A stretch of DNA of 11,823 bases from Anaerolineaceae bacterium. Lineage in GTDB: Bacteria; Chloroflexota; Anaerolineae; Anaerolineales; Anaerolineaceae. The stretch is from assembly GCA_017995665.1 (NCBI GenBank), contig JAGOIM010000031.1, positions 1 to 11,823 of the forward strand. The letters are read 5' to 3'. Under the pieces are notes generated by a model, which was given only the letters and a program-made list of their open reading frames with translations, was not told where the DNA came from and did not search any database. The position numbers and the translations under genes are program-made. Positions 1-6,737 of this stretch are shown piece after piece (within the stretch, counting starts at the first letter, position 1; each line of letters begins with the position of its first letter).

Positions 1-2
1 GA

Positions 3-362
3 ATTGTAATGCTTCTGATTAGTTTTCTGTCAAACCATTCTGAAAAGGGCAATGTTACTTTGAGTTTGATCATTGCAATCCTTGGTGCGATAACAAACAG
101 CTGGTTTTGGCTGCGCTATCGAAAACTTAATCGAGAAGAACCAAACGCCATTATTGCCGTGCAAAGCAAACTCTACCGCGCAAAAGCGCTTGTCGATATT
201 TGTGTGACAATTGCCCTGGCTGCGATCGCAATCGCCCCCACTTCTTCTACTGCTTATTATCTGGACATCATCGGCTCGGTGATTGTGGCAATCTACCTGC
301 TCGTCAACGGTTTGATGATTGTATTTAAGAAATCAACACCAGTCCAAACAGGAATAGATTAG
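3..362 (+). CDS. Cation-transporter-like membrane protein (CDF family type), 3' part
   Basis: Membrane protein whose frame is open to the left edge (two codons precede the first ATG at 9, with no ribosome-binding site), so the gene probably starts outside the window. Three hydrophobic segments are visible: about residues 17-35, 64-78 and 84-104. The order (helix, basic loop with WLRYRKLNRE, helix with a VD pair, short loop, helix beginning LDIIGSVIVAIYLL) resembles transmembrane segments 4-6 of cation diffusion facilitators, which export divalent metals using proton antiport. The usual HxxxD metal-site motif of segment 5 reads KALVD, so the aspartate is kept but the histidine is lysine. The protein stops right after the last helix and has no cytoplasmic metal-binding domain. 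Family assignment is from helix pattern and short motifs only; metal transport is uncertain. Another small multi-helix protein is possible. Confidence 0.5.
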   Translation: MVMLLISFLSNHSEKGNVTLSLIIAILGAITNSWFWLRYRKLNREEPNAIIAVQSKLYRAKALVDICVTIALAAIAIAPTSSTAYYLDIIGSVIVAIYLLVNGLMIVFKKSTPVQTGID

Positions 363-539
363 AAAATGCTCCGGTCTATACACAGGCGCTTTCCCTGCTG
401 AAATTAATCGAGAATAATACTCCTGTTCTGTTGTGATTTTGATTTGGTCATGAAGCAAAAATAAAGCTGAGGTTGCCTTTCAGTTACTATCTTCATGAAT
501 TAAGCCTAATCTGTTGTAAAAAACAAACCACTTTGCCTC
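363..539. other. Convergent intergenic gap, no gene seen
   Basis: The plus-strand transporter fragment and the minus-strand MFS gene end facing each other here. An 8-base inverted repeat (TCATGAAG at 448-455 and CTTCATGA at 491-498) is separated by 35 bases. No convincing intrinsic terminator for either gene was found: a run of six T on the minus strand just beyond the MFS stop has no strong stem before it. Confidence 0.4.
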
Positions 540-1781
540 TTACAAGGACGATGAATCATAATTATACATTTCTTTAATCTTATTCTTGGGAGGTAAGACA
601 ATAACAAGAATCACTATAAAGTAGATGACATTAAATGCTAAATGAATCCATTTGATAGGGAAGAATTCACCTAGGGCGCCAGCGACTAATTGCCCACACA
701 CTTCAAACAATGTAAATGAAACACCAAACATGGCATTGATTTTCGCCCGATTTTGATTATCTAAGCGATGTTGTACAGCCGAAGTTCGAATATTAGCAGA
801 GTTCATCCCCGCAAAGCCTAAAATAAACTTTACCCCAAACATAACTAACATTGGATAGAAAAAGAAAAGACCATCAAGAATGCTAAAAACAAAGTAAACA
901 ATAACAGCTACCAGATAGCGCTTTTTATCGGGTATCGTAACTAAGTAATGAAAGAAGCCACCAAACATATAACCAGCTGATTGAAACGACAACAACATAG
1001 CATAGTTTTGATCCGTTAAAACGGATGATTGGTTGAAATAGGGGTAGACTAAACTGCTTGTGCCATTGGTAAACATTACGATTGAAAAGAAGATAAGTAC
1101 CGAAACTAAACCAGTATCCTTTTTAAGGCTATGAAGTCCATCCTGTAAATCATTAAAGTATGTTTTTAGAGAGAGTGCTTCACTGGTATTTAAGTACTCA
1201 AATGGTTCATCAATGCGAGACTCAATAAAGGCATCGATTAAACAGGCAAAGCTATAAAGAATAAGAACATTAGCCAAGCCAACTTTATTCAACAATATCA
1301 TCATTATTGGGACAACCAGAACATTGCTCAAAGGATAAATTGTTGAGATGATCGCATTTCCTTTCGAATAGAACTTTTTGTCCATTAATTGAGGGATTAA
1401 TGATTGTGAAGCTAAACTACTCACAACCCCTAAACAACTAATAAATAGTGAAACGAACAGAAACGGCCAATATGAAAACTCCGTAAAATTTAGCACCACC
1501 CCAGCTATGAAAAATAACAAGGCGAGTATGATTTCGTTCCTCACTAATATTTTAAGCGGATTATGACGATCAATATATGGACCAATCACTAATGGCAAAA
1601 CAAAACTAGGAAGAAAAGAGGCTGCTAAATAGATCGAATTTAACAACGTCGATTGAGTTTCTTCAAAAACAACCACGCTTAAAGCAATATTGAGTCCCAC
1701 TCCCGCTAAAGCTGAGATAACCATGCCTGATATTGCTAATTTAAAATTTCTCGTCCAAAGCGTTTGTCTTTTATCAATCAT
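540..1781 (-). CDS. MFS transporter, macrolide-efflux-like
   Basis: Inner-membrane major facilitator superfamily protein of 413 residues, a normal length for a 12-helix transporter. It probably exports a drug or small metabolite by proton antiport. Hydrophobic helices fill the chain from about residue 14 to 400. The loop between helices 2 and 3 carries GPYIDRHNPLKILV (67-80), a recognisable form of MFS motif A (G-x3-D-R). Overall pattern, including a central cytoplasmic stretch about residues 195-220 ending LQDGLHSLKKDTGL, resembles the Mef/MFS_3 group of macrolide-type exporters; this is recall, not alignment, and the substrate is unknown. The gene is visibly richer in A and T, with many AAA, ATT and TTA codons, than rpsB-tsf-pyrH, suggesting transfer from a low-GC Gram-positive. 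It stands alone, with its own extended -10 promoter. The start ATG is preceded by a weak AGAAGAG site. Confidence 0.85.
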   Translation of the reverse strand: MIDKRQTLWTRNFKLAISGMVISALAGVGLNIALSVVVFEETQSTLLNSIYLAASFLPSFVLPLVIGPYIDRHNPLKILVRNEIILALLFFIAGVVLNFTEFSYWPFLFVSLFISCLGVVSSLASQSLIPQLMDKKFYSKGNAIISTIYPLSNVLVVPIMMILLNKVGLANVLILYSFACLIDAFIESRIDEPFEYLNTSEALSLKTYFNDLQDGLHSLKKDTGLVSVLIFFSIVMFTNGTSSLVYPYFNQSSVLTDQNYAMLLSFQSAGYMFGGFFHYLVTIPDKKRYLVAVIVYFVFSILDGLFFFYPMLVMFGVKFILGFAGMNSANIRTSAVQHRLDNQNRAKINAMFGVSFTLFEVCGQLVAGALGEFFPIKWIHLAFNVIYFIVILVIVLPPKNKIKEMYNYDSSSL

Positions 1782-1799
1782 ATCTCTTCTTTCTTGAGC

Positions 1800-1808
1800 A
1801 TTATAGCA
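1800..1808 (-). promoter_or_regulatory. Extended -10 promoter of the MFS gene
   Basis: On the minus strand the sequence reads TGC-TATAAT, a perfect -10 with the TGn extension, 18 bases before the MFS start codon. No good -35 exists at 17 bases; TTGCAA occurs at a 19-base spacing inside the dispersed repeat. Transcription would start near 1793, giving a leader of about 12 bases. The 9-mer TATAGCACC that contains most of this box recurs at 1879-1887. Confidence 0.6.
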
Positions 1809-1813
1809 CCTGA

Positions 1814-1856
1814 GGTCCCCATTTTTGCAAAAAGGGATTTTTCAACGAGGCAGATG
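1814..1856. repeat. Dispersed repeat, copy 1
   Basis: About 43 bases from GGTCCCCAT to GATG that match the stretch at 8059-8105 with a few substitutions and short indels. Shared blocks in order are GGTCCCCATT, TTGC, AAAAAGG, GATTTT, TCAA, GAGG and GATG. This copy has a perfect 12-base palindrome, TTTTTGCAAAAA, at 1822-1833. It lies just upstream of the MFS -10 box. Both copies have the same orientation. Confidence 0.7.
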
Positions 1857-1867
1857 CCTATGTGTAC

Positions 1868-1916
1868 GGCTGGGTTTCTATAGCACCCGATGCGAAGCGA
1901 GCGGTGTAACCCGGCC
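1868..1916. repeat. Nested inverted repeat in the MFS-kinase gap
   Basis: GGCTGGGTT (1868-1876) pairs with AACCCGGCC (1908-1916) over nine bases with one G-T wobble. Inside it CACC (1884-1887) pairs with GGTG (1903-1906). It may be a structured transcript or part of a non-autonomous repeat element that also includes the neighbouring dispersed repeat. No protein function is implied. Confidence 0.5.
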
Positions 1917-1946
1917 CTTTATTCAACTTAGGGACGAAGTGGGGGT

Positions 1947-1970
1947 TTGGGATAGCCCCAACATTTTTTT
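1947..1970 (+). terminator. Possible plus-strand intrinsic terminator
   Basis: TTGGG (1947-1951) and CCCAA (1957-1961) form a short hairpin, followed after two bases by seven T (1964-1970). This has the layout of a Rho-independent terminator on the plus strand, but no convincing plus-strand gene precedes it. The stem is only five pairs. It may end an antisense or repeat-derived transcript, or be fortuitous. Confidence 0.3.
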
Positions 1971-2037
1971 ACGTTGCGTTGAGAATAAAGTTGGGATTAA
2001 ATTCGATGGAAATTGATTTGTTTGGGTACTGACCTGG

Positions 2038-3066
2038 TCACAAATCGGTTTTCGGGAAAACTAACTGAATCCCAAAACCCTGACCGCTAATCGAATCTTC
2101 TTCAACAAAAATATCAACCGAGATAGCCTGGCAATACTTTTGGGCTAAAAACAAACCCATACCGGTTGCTTCCTGACGATCGGGATGGCTGCCGGTGAAA
2201 CCTTTATCGAACAAAAAGGGCAAATCTTCCGCCGGCACACCCTCGCCATTATCGCGTATAGCGAGATGTATCTTGCCGTCCTCGTCAGCCTCTTGCCAAA
2301 GAGAAATATAAACCATACCGTTTTCAAATGGAGCATATTTAACAGCGTTGCTCATTAATTGTGTAATAATAAAGACCAAAACTTTTCTGTCGCTAATCAC
2401 TTGGAGAGGCTGAAGATTTGTTTCAAAACCTAGCATCTTTTCTTCTTTTATCGCTTTGAAGTTTGCCAAAATTTCCAAGATCAGTTCGTGCAAATCTATT
2501 TTCTCAAATTTATAATCTACATGATCGGCTTGAAGTCGGGCATAATACAAAATTTGGTCCACATCACTGCTAATTGTTTGGCGGATGTGTTCCATGCGGT
2601 CGAAAACATAATCTGACATTTCCTCTTCGTGGTTTGCCAAAACCAAGGTCATCAAGGAAAGCGGGGTTTTGATTTCGTGTGCCCAACCTTCAATATATTC
2701 CTGGTAGTTTTGCAATTCGAGGTTTTTGTGTTTAATTTTTTGATCTTGTTGGTTCAACTGTTCTGCTATGTTTTCGATTTCCGGCTTCCAAAAGTCTCCG
2801 CTTGCGGTCAACAAGCGCTGTTGTGTGGCATCGTTTGGTTCATTGAAGAAGCTTTCTACCGCCTCTTGCTCTCTTTTCAATTTTCGCCGTTCATACCAGG
2901 CTCCCAAGACGATAATCAAAACAGTAAAACAAGCAATAACCACAATAACTTCATAAAAGAATCGCGCACCAACCAGCCAGAGCAAGAAAATGAAGAATAA
3001 ATCGGTTATCAAAAGCAGAATTAACCAATGGCTTGGGAGACGTTTGAAGATATTAGGTCGTTTCAT
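2038..3066 (-). CDS. bceS-like: Intramembrane-sensing histidine kinase, BceS-like
   Basis: Membrane sensor kinase of 342 residues that autophosphorylates and passes phosphate to the regulator encoded just before it. Two helices (about 12-32 and 40-58) are joined by only a few residues, so there is no extracellular sensor domain; this is the intramembrane-sensing layout in which the partner ABC transporter supplies the signal. No HAMP domain is seen. A helical linker (about 65-125) leads to the H-box GWAHEIKTPLS with phospho-acceptor His130, then the N-box (Asn240 in LMSNAVKYAP), the G1 box DNGEG (272-276), an F-box-like FDKGF (286-290) and the G2 box TGMGLFLA (301-308). All catalytic motifs are intact. 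It is the last gene of the operon, its start overlapping the regulator by 14 bases. Kinase certain; BceS-type from architecture and neighbours. Confidence 0.92.
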   Translation of the reverse strand: MKRPNIFKRLPSHWLILLLITDLFFIFLLWLVGARFFYEVIVVIACFTVLIIVLGAWYERRKLKREQEAVESFFNEPNDATQQRLLTASGDFWKPEIENIAEQLNQQDQKIKHKNLELQNYQEYIEGWAHEIKTPLSLMTLVLANHEEEMSDYVFDRMEHIRQTISSDVDQILYYARLQADHVDYKFEKIDLHELILEILANFKAIKEEKMLGFETNLQPLQVISDRKVLVFIITQLMSNAVKYAPFENGMVYISLWQEADEDGKIHLAIRDNGEGVPAEDLPFLFDKGFTGSHPDRQEATGMGLFLAQKYCQAISVDIFVEEDSISGQGFGIQLVFPKTDL

Positions 3067-3733
3067 TACCGGATTCCAATCGATAGCCTTGCCCGCGTTC
3101 CGTTTGGATGCTGTCTTGCAAACCTAATTTTGCCAGGTTCTTTCGCAATCGCACGATGTTTACTTGCAAGATATTCTCGTCAACAAATTCGTCCCCACCC
3201 CATAAGGCTTTTGCTATTGTCCCTTTGGAGACAATCTCCGGCGAATTTTCTAATAAAATTTGCAGAATTTTGCCTTCGGTTTCCGGCAAAACAAGATGTT
3301 GATCTCTCCAGATGAGCTTATAAGTGTCCAAATCTAAGATTAATTCCCCTGCTTGCACCAAATTACGCACTTTACCATAATTTTGCAATAACCGATCTAC
3401 ACGGGCAAGCAACCGATTGGGATGACAAGGTTTGGTTAAAAAATCATCCGCTCCTAAACCAAGAGCGGTTAGTTCATCGCCTAATGTATCCCGGGCAGTT
3501 AAGATTAGAATTGGGAAGGACGCCCTTGCCTTTAGCCATTTACAAATCTCGAAACCAGATTTACCAGGGAGATTGATGTCTAAAACCACCAAATCGGGTT
3601 CAGCTGCCAAAACTTCGGCTTCAGGTGTTTTGAAAGAAGAGATACCCGTTACCGAGTATCCCTTCTCGCAGAAAGTGTTGATCAATTCTTCCCGCAAATA
3701 GCGGTCGTCTTCAATCACAACAATTTTGCTCAA
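3053..3733 (-). CDS. bceR-like: Response regulator, OmpR family, BceR-like
   Basis: Cytoplasmic DNA-binding response regulator of 226 residues. The receiver domain (1-115) has the acidic pocket Glu8-Asp9-Asp10, phospho-acceptor Asp52 in VVLDINLPG, switch Thr79 in ILTARD and the conserved Lys101 in FLTKP. The C-terminal winged-helix domain (about 128-222) ends in VNIVRLRKNLAKLG and GQGYRLE, the recognition helix and wing of OmpR/PhoB regulators. The start codon is TTG, preceded by an AAGGAT site, with five bases between it and the permease stop. Its likely target is the dyad at 6646-6662 in front of this same operon, giving positive autoregulation when phosphorylated by the adjacent kinase. 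The family is sure; the target is inference from site position. Confidence 0.93.
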   Translation of the reverse strand: MSKIVVIEDDRYLREELINTFCEKGYSVTGISSFKTPEAEVLAAEPDLVVLDINLPGKSGFEICKWLKARASFPILILTARDTLGDELTALGLGADDFLTKPCHPNRLLARVDRLLQNYGKVRNLVQAGELILDLDTYKLIWRDQHLVLPETEGKILQILLENSPEIVSKGTIAKALWGGDEFVDENILQVNIVRLRKNLAKLGLQDSIQTERGQGYRLESGNETT

Positions 3734-3738
3734 AAGGC

Positions 3739-5823
3739 TTATCCTTCCTCGTTCACTTGCAAAGCCTGAATTTCTCGATTACTGGCTTGCTCAACAAAAT
3801 GAATATAAATCCATTCTACCAAAACAAAGAGGGCAGCGGCAATGCCGGTAAACAAGATTAGGTTTGTTACTGATGCTCCGGCAGGAAGTCTGAGGAAACT
3901 GGTAAACATTGCCCAAATGGCAAAGACAGCACTAATTAGTGCCACGCCAAGCCCAAGGGCAAAGAAAGTGCGGATTTGAGTGCGGGCTGATTTGCTTAGA
4001 TCTTCAATGTTAGAACCAAGCATAAGCATGGTTTGATAACGGCTCTTGTTCCTGCGTTCTTGCATCAGATATTTTAAGCCAATCACGGTGTTGGCAATAA
4101 CCATAAAAAGCACACCTAGATAAATCGTAAGATAAGATGAAGCAACTGTGATAAAGAGGTTCCTGCCAATTCCGCTCAAAAAGGTGTCATATCTCAAATC
4201 GGTGTCTTGCAGAAGTTCTTGCATTTGCAAAATCACTTGCATCAGACCCATATCCTCAACCAGATCATCCTTTAACATAATATTCCAGCTAAAGATATCT
4301 TCCGGATCAGAAGCATACTTTTCATAATTCTCATCAGTAAGGATTAGCCCTGCAAAAATAGTAATAGCGCGGTCTGCAACCACATTGTAAGTATATAGTT
4401 GTGGTTTTAGCTCTAATTTTTGCTTGTCAATCTCTACATACGCACCAAGCTTGAGCGCTTCCTGCATTATCGGGACAAAACCATCCATACCGCTCATCGC
4501 TGAAAACATTGCCGCCTGATTTTCATTCAACTGAATTTCAGCTTCGCCGATTGAACCTAAGAGAGCATTGTAACTACTCAAGGCTATCAAATATGGTGTG
4601 TGATCGCTTGAAAAACGGTTAATCATGTTTTCCTTGTCTTCAGTTTCGGGTAATTTTTTCATGGCGGAGAGCAAACCATCCCAGCTAAAACCGTCAGTTA
4701 CATCCGCATTTTCATCTCTATCAATGATTGTGTAAGAAATCTGATCCAACTTCATTGGGTAACTCTTACCAATCAGTTTTTGAGCTTTTTCGCTATGCAA
4801 AAATTCGAGAACTGCTTCACTTCCACCCTTTTCTTCCTCGGGAACAAGCGCAAAATCTACCGAACGCACAGTATTGCCACTCTGAATAGCCATTGTACCT
4901 ACTCCATAAGAAACAGCTGCCAGTGCGACCAACATTAATAATGAAGCGATTGCTAAAGAGCGATGTTGACCTAAAACGTTTTCTTGCAGTTGTCGACCGG
5001 TAAAAACAAATATGCCGGTTTTATCCAGAGCCTTTCGCCTGATGTAAGCACCAATAAAGACTCCCAAACCGCGAAAAAGCAAGAAAGTTCCCAAAGCACC
5101 TATAATTAGAACCAATAAGATGATTAGGAAATCAAAAGTTCTCAAAGCGTTTACACCGAGGTAATAGGCAGTCCCAAGCATAAGCAAACCCAAAACAAAA
5201 CTTAACCAGGCAAACTTCGGCTTGCTGACAGTTTGTTTTTCTGCCGTATCACTACGCAAGAGCTCAACAGGTTCACGACGGGTGAAGTCAATGCTTAAAA
5301 TGAGCATAGCGAAAATTTGAACGGCAAGGAAACCGAGCACAGTGCCGATTATTGCTGGAATAGAGAGCGTGAAACGGTGCCCTATGATGCCCAAGCCCGC
5401 AATTCTGGCAGTGGTCAGGCTAACCAATTCGGTCAGGAGCAAGGCAATTGGAAAGCCAATTAGAATCGAAACCAAACTATTCCAAATCGTTTCGCTCATC
5501 AGCATGGCAAAAAGCTTGCTGCGTTTCATTCCCAACATTAAGTAGAGCCCAAATTCCTTCTGGCGGTTTTCTAATTGATAGCGATAGGCAAAGTAGACTA
5601 AAAAGAAGACGAAAAAGAGTGAAACCGCATAGACAATCGGAATTAAATTCATCAGTTTTTGGATGGCATCGCTCTCGAAAGTTTGTAAAAAGCGCATCAC
5701 ATCCTGATCACCAAGGGAGAGCAAGGTGTAAAATGCGACAATTGCTACCACCAGCGATCCATAAAGCAGGGCGTTGTCTTTCCGGTTTTTGGTGGCGTTG
5801 TGTTGAACTTGTTTAAAGAACAT
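3739..5823 (-). CDS. bceB-like: ABC transporter permease, FtsX-like, BceB type
   Basis: Membrane subunit of a Bce-type ABC transporter that senses and protects against cell-wall-targeting peptide antibiotics. The 694 residues show ten helices, at about 19-36, 60-80, 113-135, 154-177, 204-224, 232-260, 290-312, 555-583, 619-641 and 655-677. A large extracytoplasmic domain (about 316-552) lies between helices 7 and 8, the arrangement diagnostic of BceB proteins. Two FtsX-type coupling segments are seen, EFGLYLMLGMKRSKL (90-104) and RYQTMLMLGSNIEDL (595-609). I start at the ATG at 5823, not the one at 5850, because GGGAGGAGGG lies seven bases upstream. This start overlaps the ATPase stop by 11 bases, pointing to translational coupling. 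The extracytoplasmic domain decides drug specificity and cannot be read from sequence. Antibiotic range is unknown. Confidence 0.92.
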   Translation of the reverse strand: MFFKQVQHNATKNRKDNALLYGSLVVAIVAFYTLLSLGDQDVMRFLQTFESDAIQKLMNLIPIVYAVSLFFVFFLVYFAYRYQLENRQKEFGLYLMLGMKRSKLFAMLMSETIWNSLVSILIGFPIALLLTELVSLTTARIAGLGIIGHRFTLSIPAIIGTVLGFLAVQIFAMLILSIDFTRREPVELLRSDTAEKQTVSKPKFAWLSFVLGLLMLGTAYYLGVNALRTFDFLIILLVLIIGALGTFLLFRGLGVFIGAYIRRKALDKTGIFVFTGRQLQENVLGQHRSLAIASLLMLVALAAVSYGVGTMAIQSGNTVRSVDFALVPEEEKGGSEAVLEFLHSEKAQKLIGKSYPMKLDQISYTIIDRDENADVTDGFSWDGLLSAMKKLPETEDKENMINRFSSDHTPYLIALSSYNALLGSIGEAEIQLNENQAAMFSAMSGMDGFVPIMQEALKLGAYVEIDKQKLELKPQLYTYNVVADRAITIFAGLILTDENYEKYASDPEDIFSWNIMLKDDLVEDMGLMQVILQMQELLQDTDLRYDTFLSGIGRNLFITVASSYLTIYLGVLFMVIANTVIGLKYLMQERRNKSRYQTMLMLGSNIEDLSKSARTQIRTFFALGLGVALISAVFAIWAMFTSFLRLPAGASVTNLILFTGIAAALFVLVEWIYIHFVEQASNREIQALQVNEEG

Positions 5824-6589
5824 TTGCGCTCCCTCCTCCCAGTTGGGCATTTACAGTCAGAATGCGCTCATAGAAAGCCCCGGTGTTTTCTTGTGCACTT
5901 TTACGCAATTCATGAAATAGGCGACCGTCTTGAATGAAGAGGATGCGCGAGCAAAAACTTGCGGCATTTGCGTCATGCGTAACCATCATGATTGTCTTGC
6001 CCTGCTCTTTATTGATATTTGCAAGTTTGTTCATCAGAATCTTCGAATTTTTGCTATCCAAAGCGCCGGTTGGCTCATCTGCCAGCATAATATCGGGTTG
6101 ACTAATCAGCGCACGGGCAGCGGCAACACGTTGTTTTTGTCCACCGGACATCTGCGAGGGGAATTTTTCTAAAACGTCAAAGATATCCAGCCATTCCGCC
6201 AAATTTTGCAGATGACTTTCGGCTTGTCTGGCGGTTAGTCCATGCAGCAAGAGCGGAAGGATGATGTTTTCTTTAGCCGATAGATTGTCTAGCAATTCAA
6301 ATTCCTGAAAAAGATATCCGATTTCTTTACCACGGTAATCCGAGAGTTGACTTCCATTGAAAGCGGAAATGTCTTTCTTCTTCAATAATATTCTGCCTGA
6401 AGTCGGCTTGAGCATGGTGGCGATGCAATTTAACAAGGTCGTTTTCCCGGAACCACTTGCACCCATAATTCCCAGGAATTCTCCTTCCAGGACGTCGAAA
6501 CTTATTCCTCTCAGGGCTTCAGTCTGACTTTCGCCCTTGCCAAAAACTTTTGTTACCGATTCAACTTCTAATATTTTGTTTGTGTTCAT
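5813..6589 (-). CDS. bceA-like: ABC transporter ATP-binding protein, BceA-like
   Basis: Cytoplasmic ATPase that powers the permease encoded next. In the 258-residue form: Walker A GASGSGKT (43-50), Q-loop Gln95 in YLFQEF, signature MSGGQKQR (147-154), Walker B IMLADE (167-172), D-loop ALD (176-178) and switch His205 in MVTHD. All are intact, and the sequence is typical of the MacB/LolD/BceA subgroup. The frame could open at an ATG at 6619, but that ATG overlaps the -10 box of the operon promoter and has no ribosome-binding site. The ATG at 6589 has GGAGGT at 6603-6598, eight bases upstream, and falls about 22 bases after the predicted transcript start. It is the first gene of the operon ATPase-permease-regulator-kinase. 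Confidence 0.93.
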   Translation of the reverse strand: MNTNKILEVESVTKVFGKGESQTEALRGISFDVLEGEFLGIMGASGSGKTTLLNCIATMLKPTSGRILLKKKDISAFNGSQLSDYRGKEIGYLFQEFELLDNLSAKENIILPLLLHGLTARQAESHLQNLAEWLDIFDVLEKFPSQMSGGQKQRVAAARALISQPDIMLADEPTGALDSKNSKILMNKLANINKEQGKTIMMVTHDANAASFCSRILFIQDGRLFHELRKSAQENTGAFYERILTVNAQLGGGSANVL

Positions 6590-6617
6590 ATCCAGAAACC
6601 TCCATTGGTTTAAGCTC

Positions 6618-6645
6618 ATTGTAGCGAGAATATCAACAATTTCAA
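6618..6645 (-). promoter_or_regulatory. Promoter of the Bce-type operon
   Basis: On the minus strand TTGAAA (6645-6640) and TACAAT (6623-6618) are 16 bases apart, each one mismatch from the housekeeping sigma consensus. Transcription would start near 6611, leaving a short leader that carries the GGAGGT site of the ATPase start at 6589. The -10 box overlaps the unused upstream ATG at 6619-6617. Confidence 0.8.
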
Positions 6646-6662
6646 CTTACAGTTCCTGTAAG
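6646..6662. promoter_or_regulatory. Dyad operator, probable regulator binding site
   Basis: CTTACAG-TTC-CTGTAAG is a perfect inverted repeat with 7-base arms touching the upstream edge of the -35 box, the place where an OmpR-family activator would contact RNA polymerase. As recalled, BceR-type regulators of Firmicutes recognise TNACA-N4-TGTAA; here it is TTACA-N5-TGTAA, so the half-sites agree and the spacing is one longer. The responsible protein is inferred to be the regulator at 3053-3733. Confidence 0.7.
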
Positions 6663-6697
6663 GAAAAAATTTTACTCGTTCGAGAAGGAATTGTGAT

Positions 6698-6730
6698 TGC
6701 CTGATGGATGTTTTTGTCATCCATCAGGCA
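6698..6730. terminator. Strong hairpin between ligase gene and Bce promoter
   Basis: TGCCTGATGGATG (6698-6710) and its exact complement (6718-6730) form a 13-pair stem with a 7-base loop. It begins eight bases beyond the stop of the ligase-like gene, where a terminator is expected. Neither strand has a T run after it, so it is not a textbook intrinsic terminator. It may act as a 3'-end stabilising stem or a Rho-assisted terminator separating this gene from the Bce operon on the same strand. Confidence 0.55.
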
Positions 6731-6737
6731 GTATGAG

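Noticed and set aside
1825..2016. Plus-strand reading frame of 63 residues in the MFS-kinase gap
   Set aside because: It begins inside the dispersed repeat, runs through both hairpins, lacks a ribosome-binding site and shows no domain-like composition.
2028..2041. TGACC-T-GGTCA dyad at the kinase stop codon
   Set aside because: The arms are five bases with a one-base centre, too tight for a hairpin, and it overlaps the end of the coding region rather than a promoter.
5342..5816. Plus-strand reading frames opposite the permease gene
   Set aside because: They are shadows of a well-supported membrane-protein gene; their predicted proteins lack hydrophobic or domain patterns and have no start signals.
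5823..5850. Permease start at 5850
   Set aside because: No ribosome-binding site precedes it, whereas a very strong one precedes the ATG at 5823.
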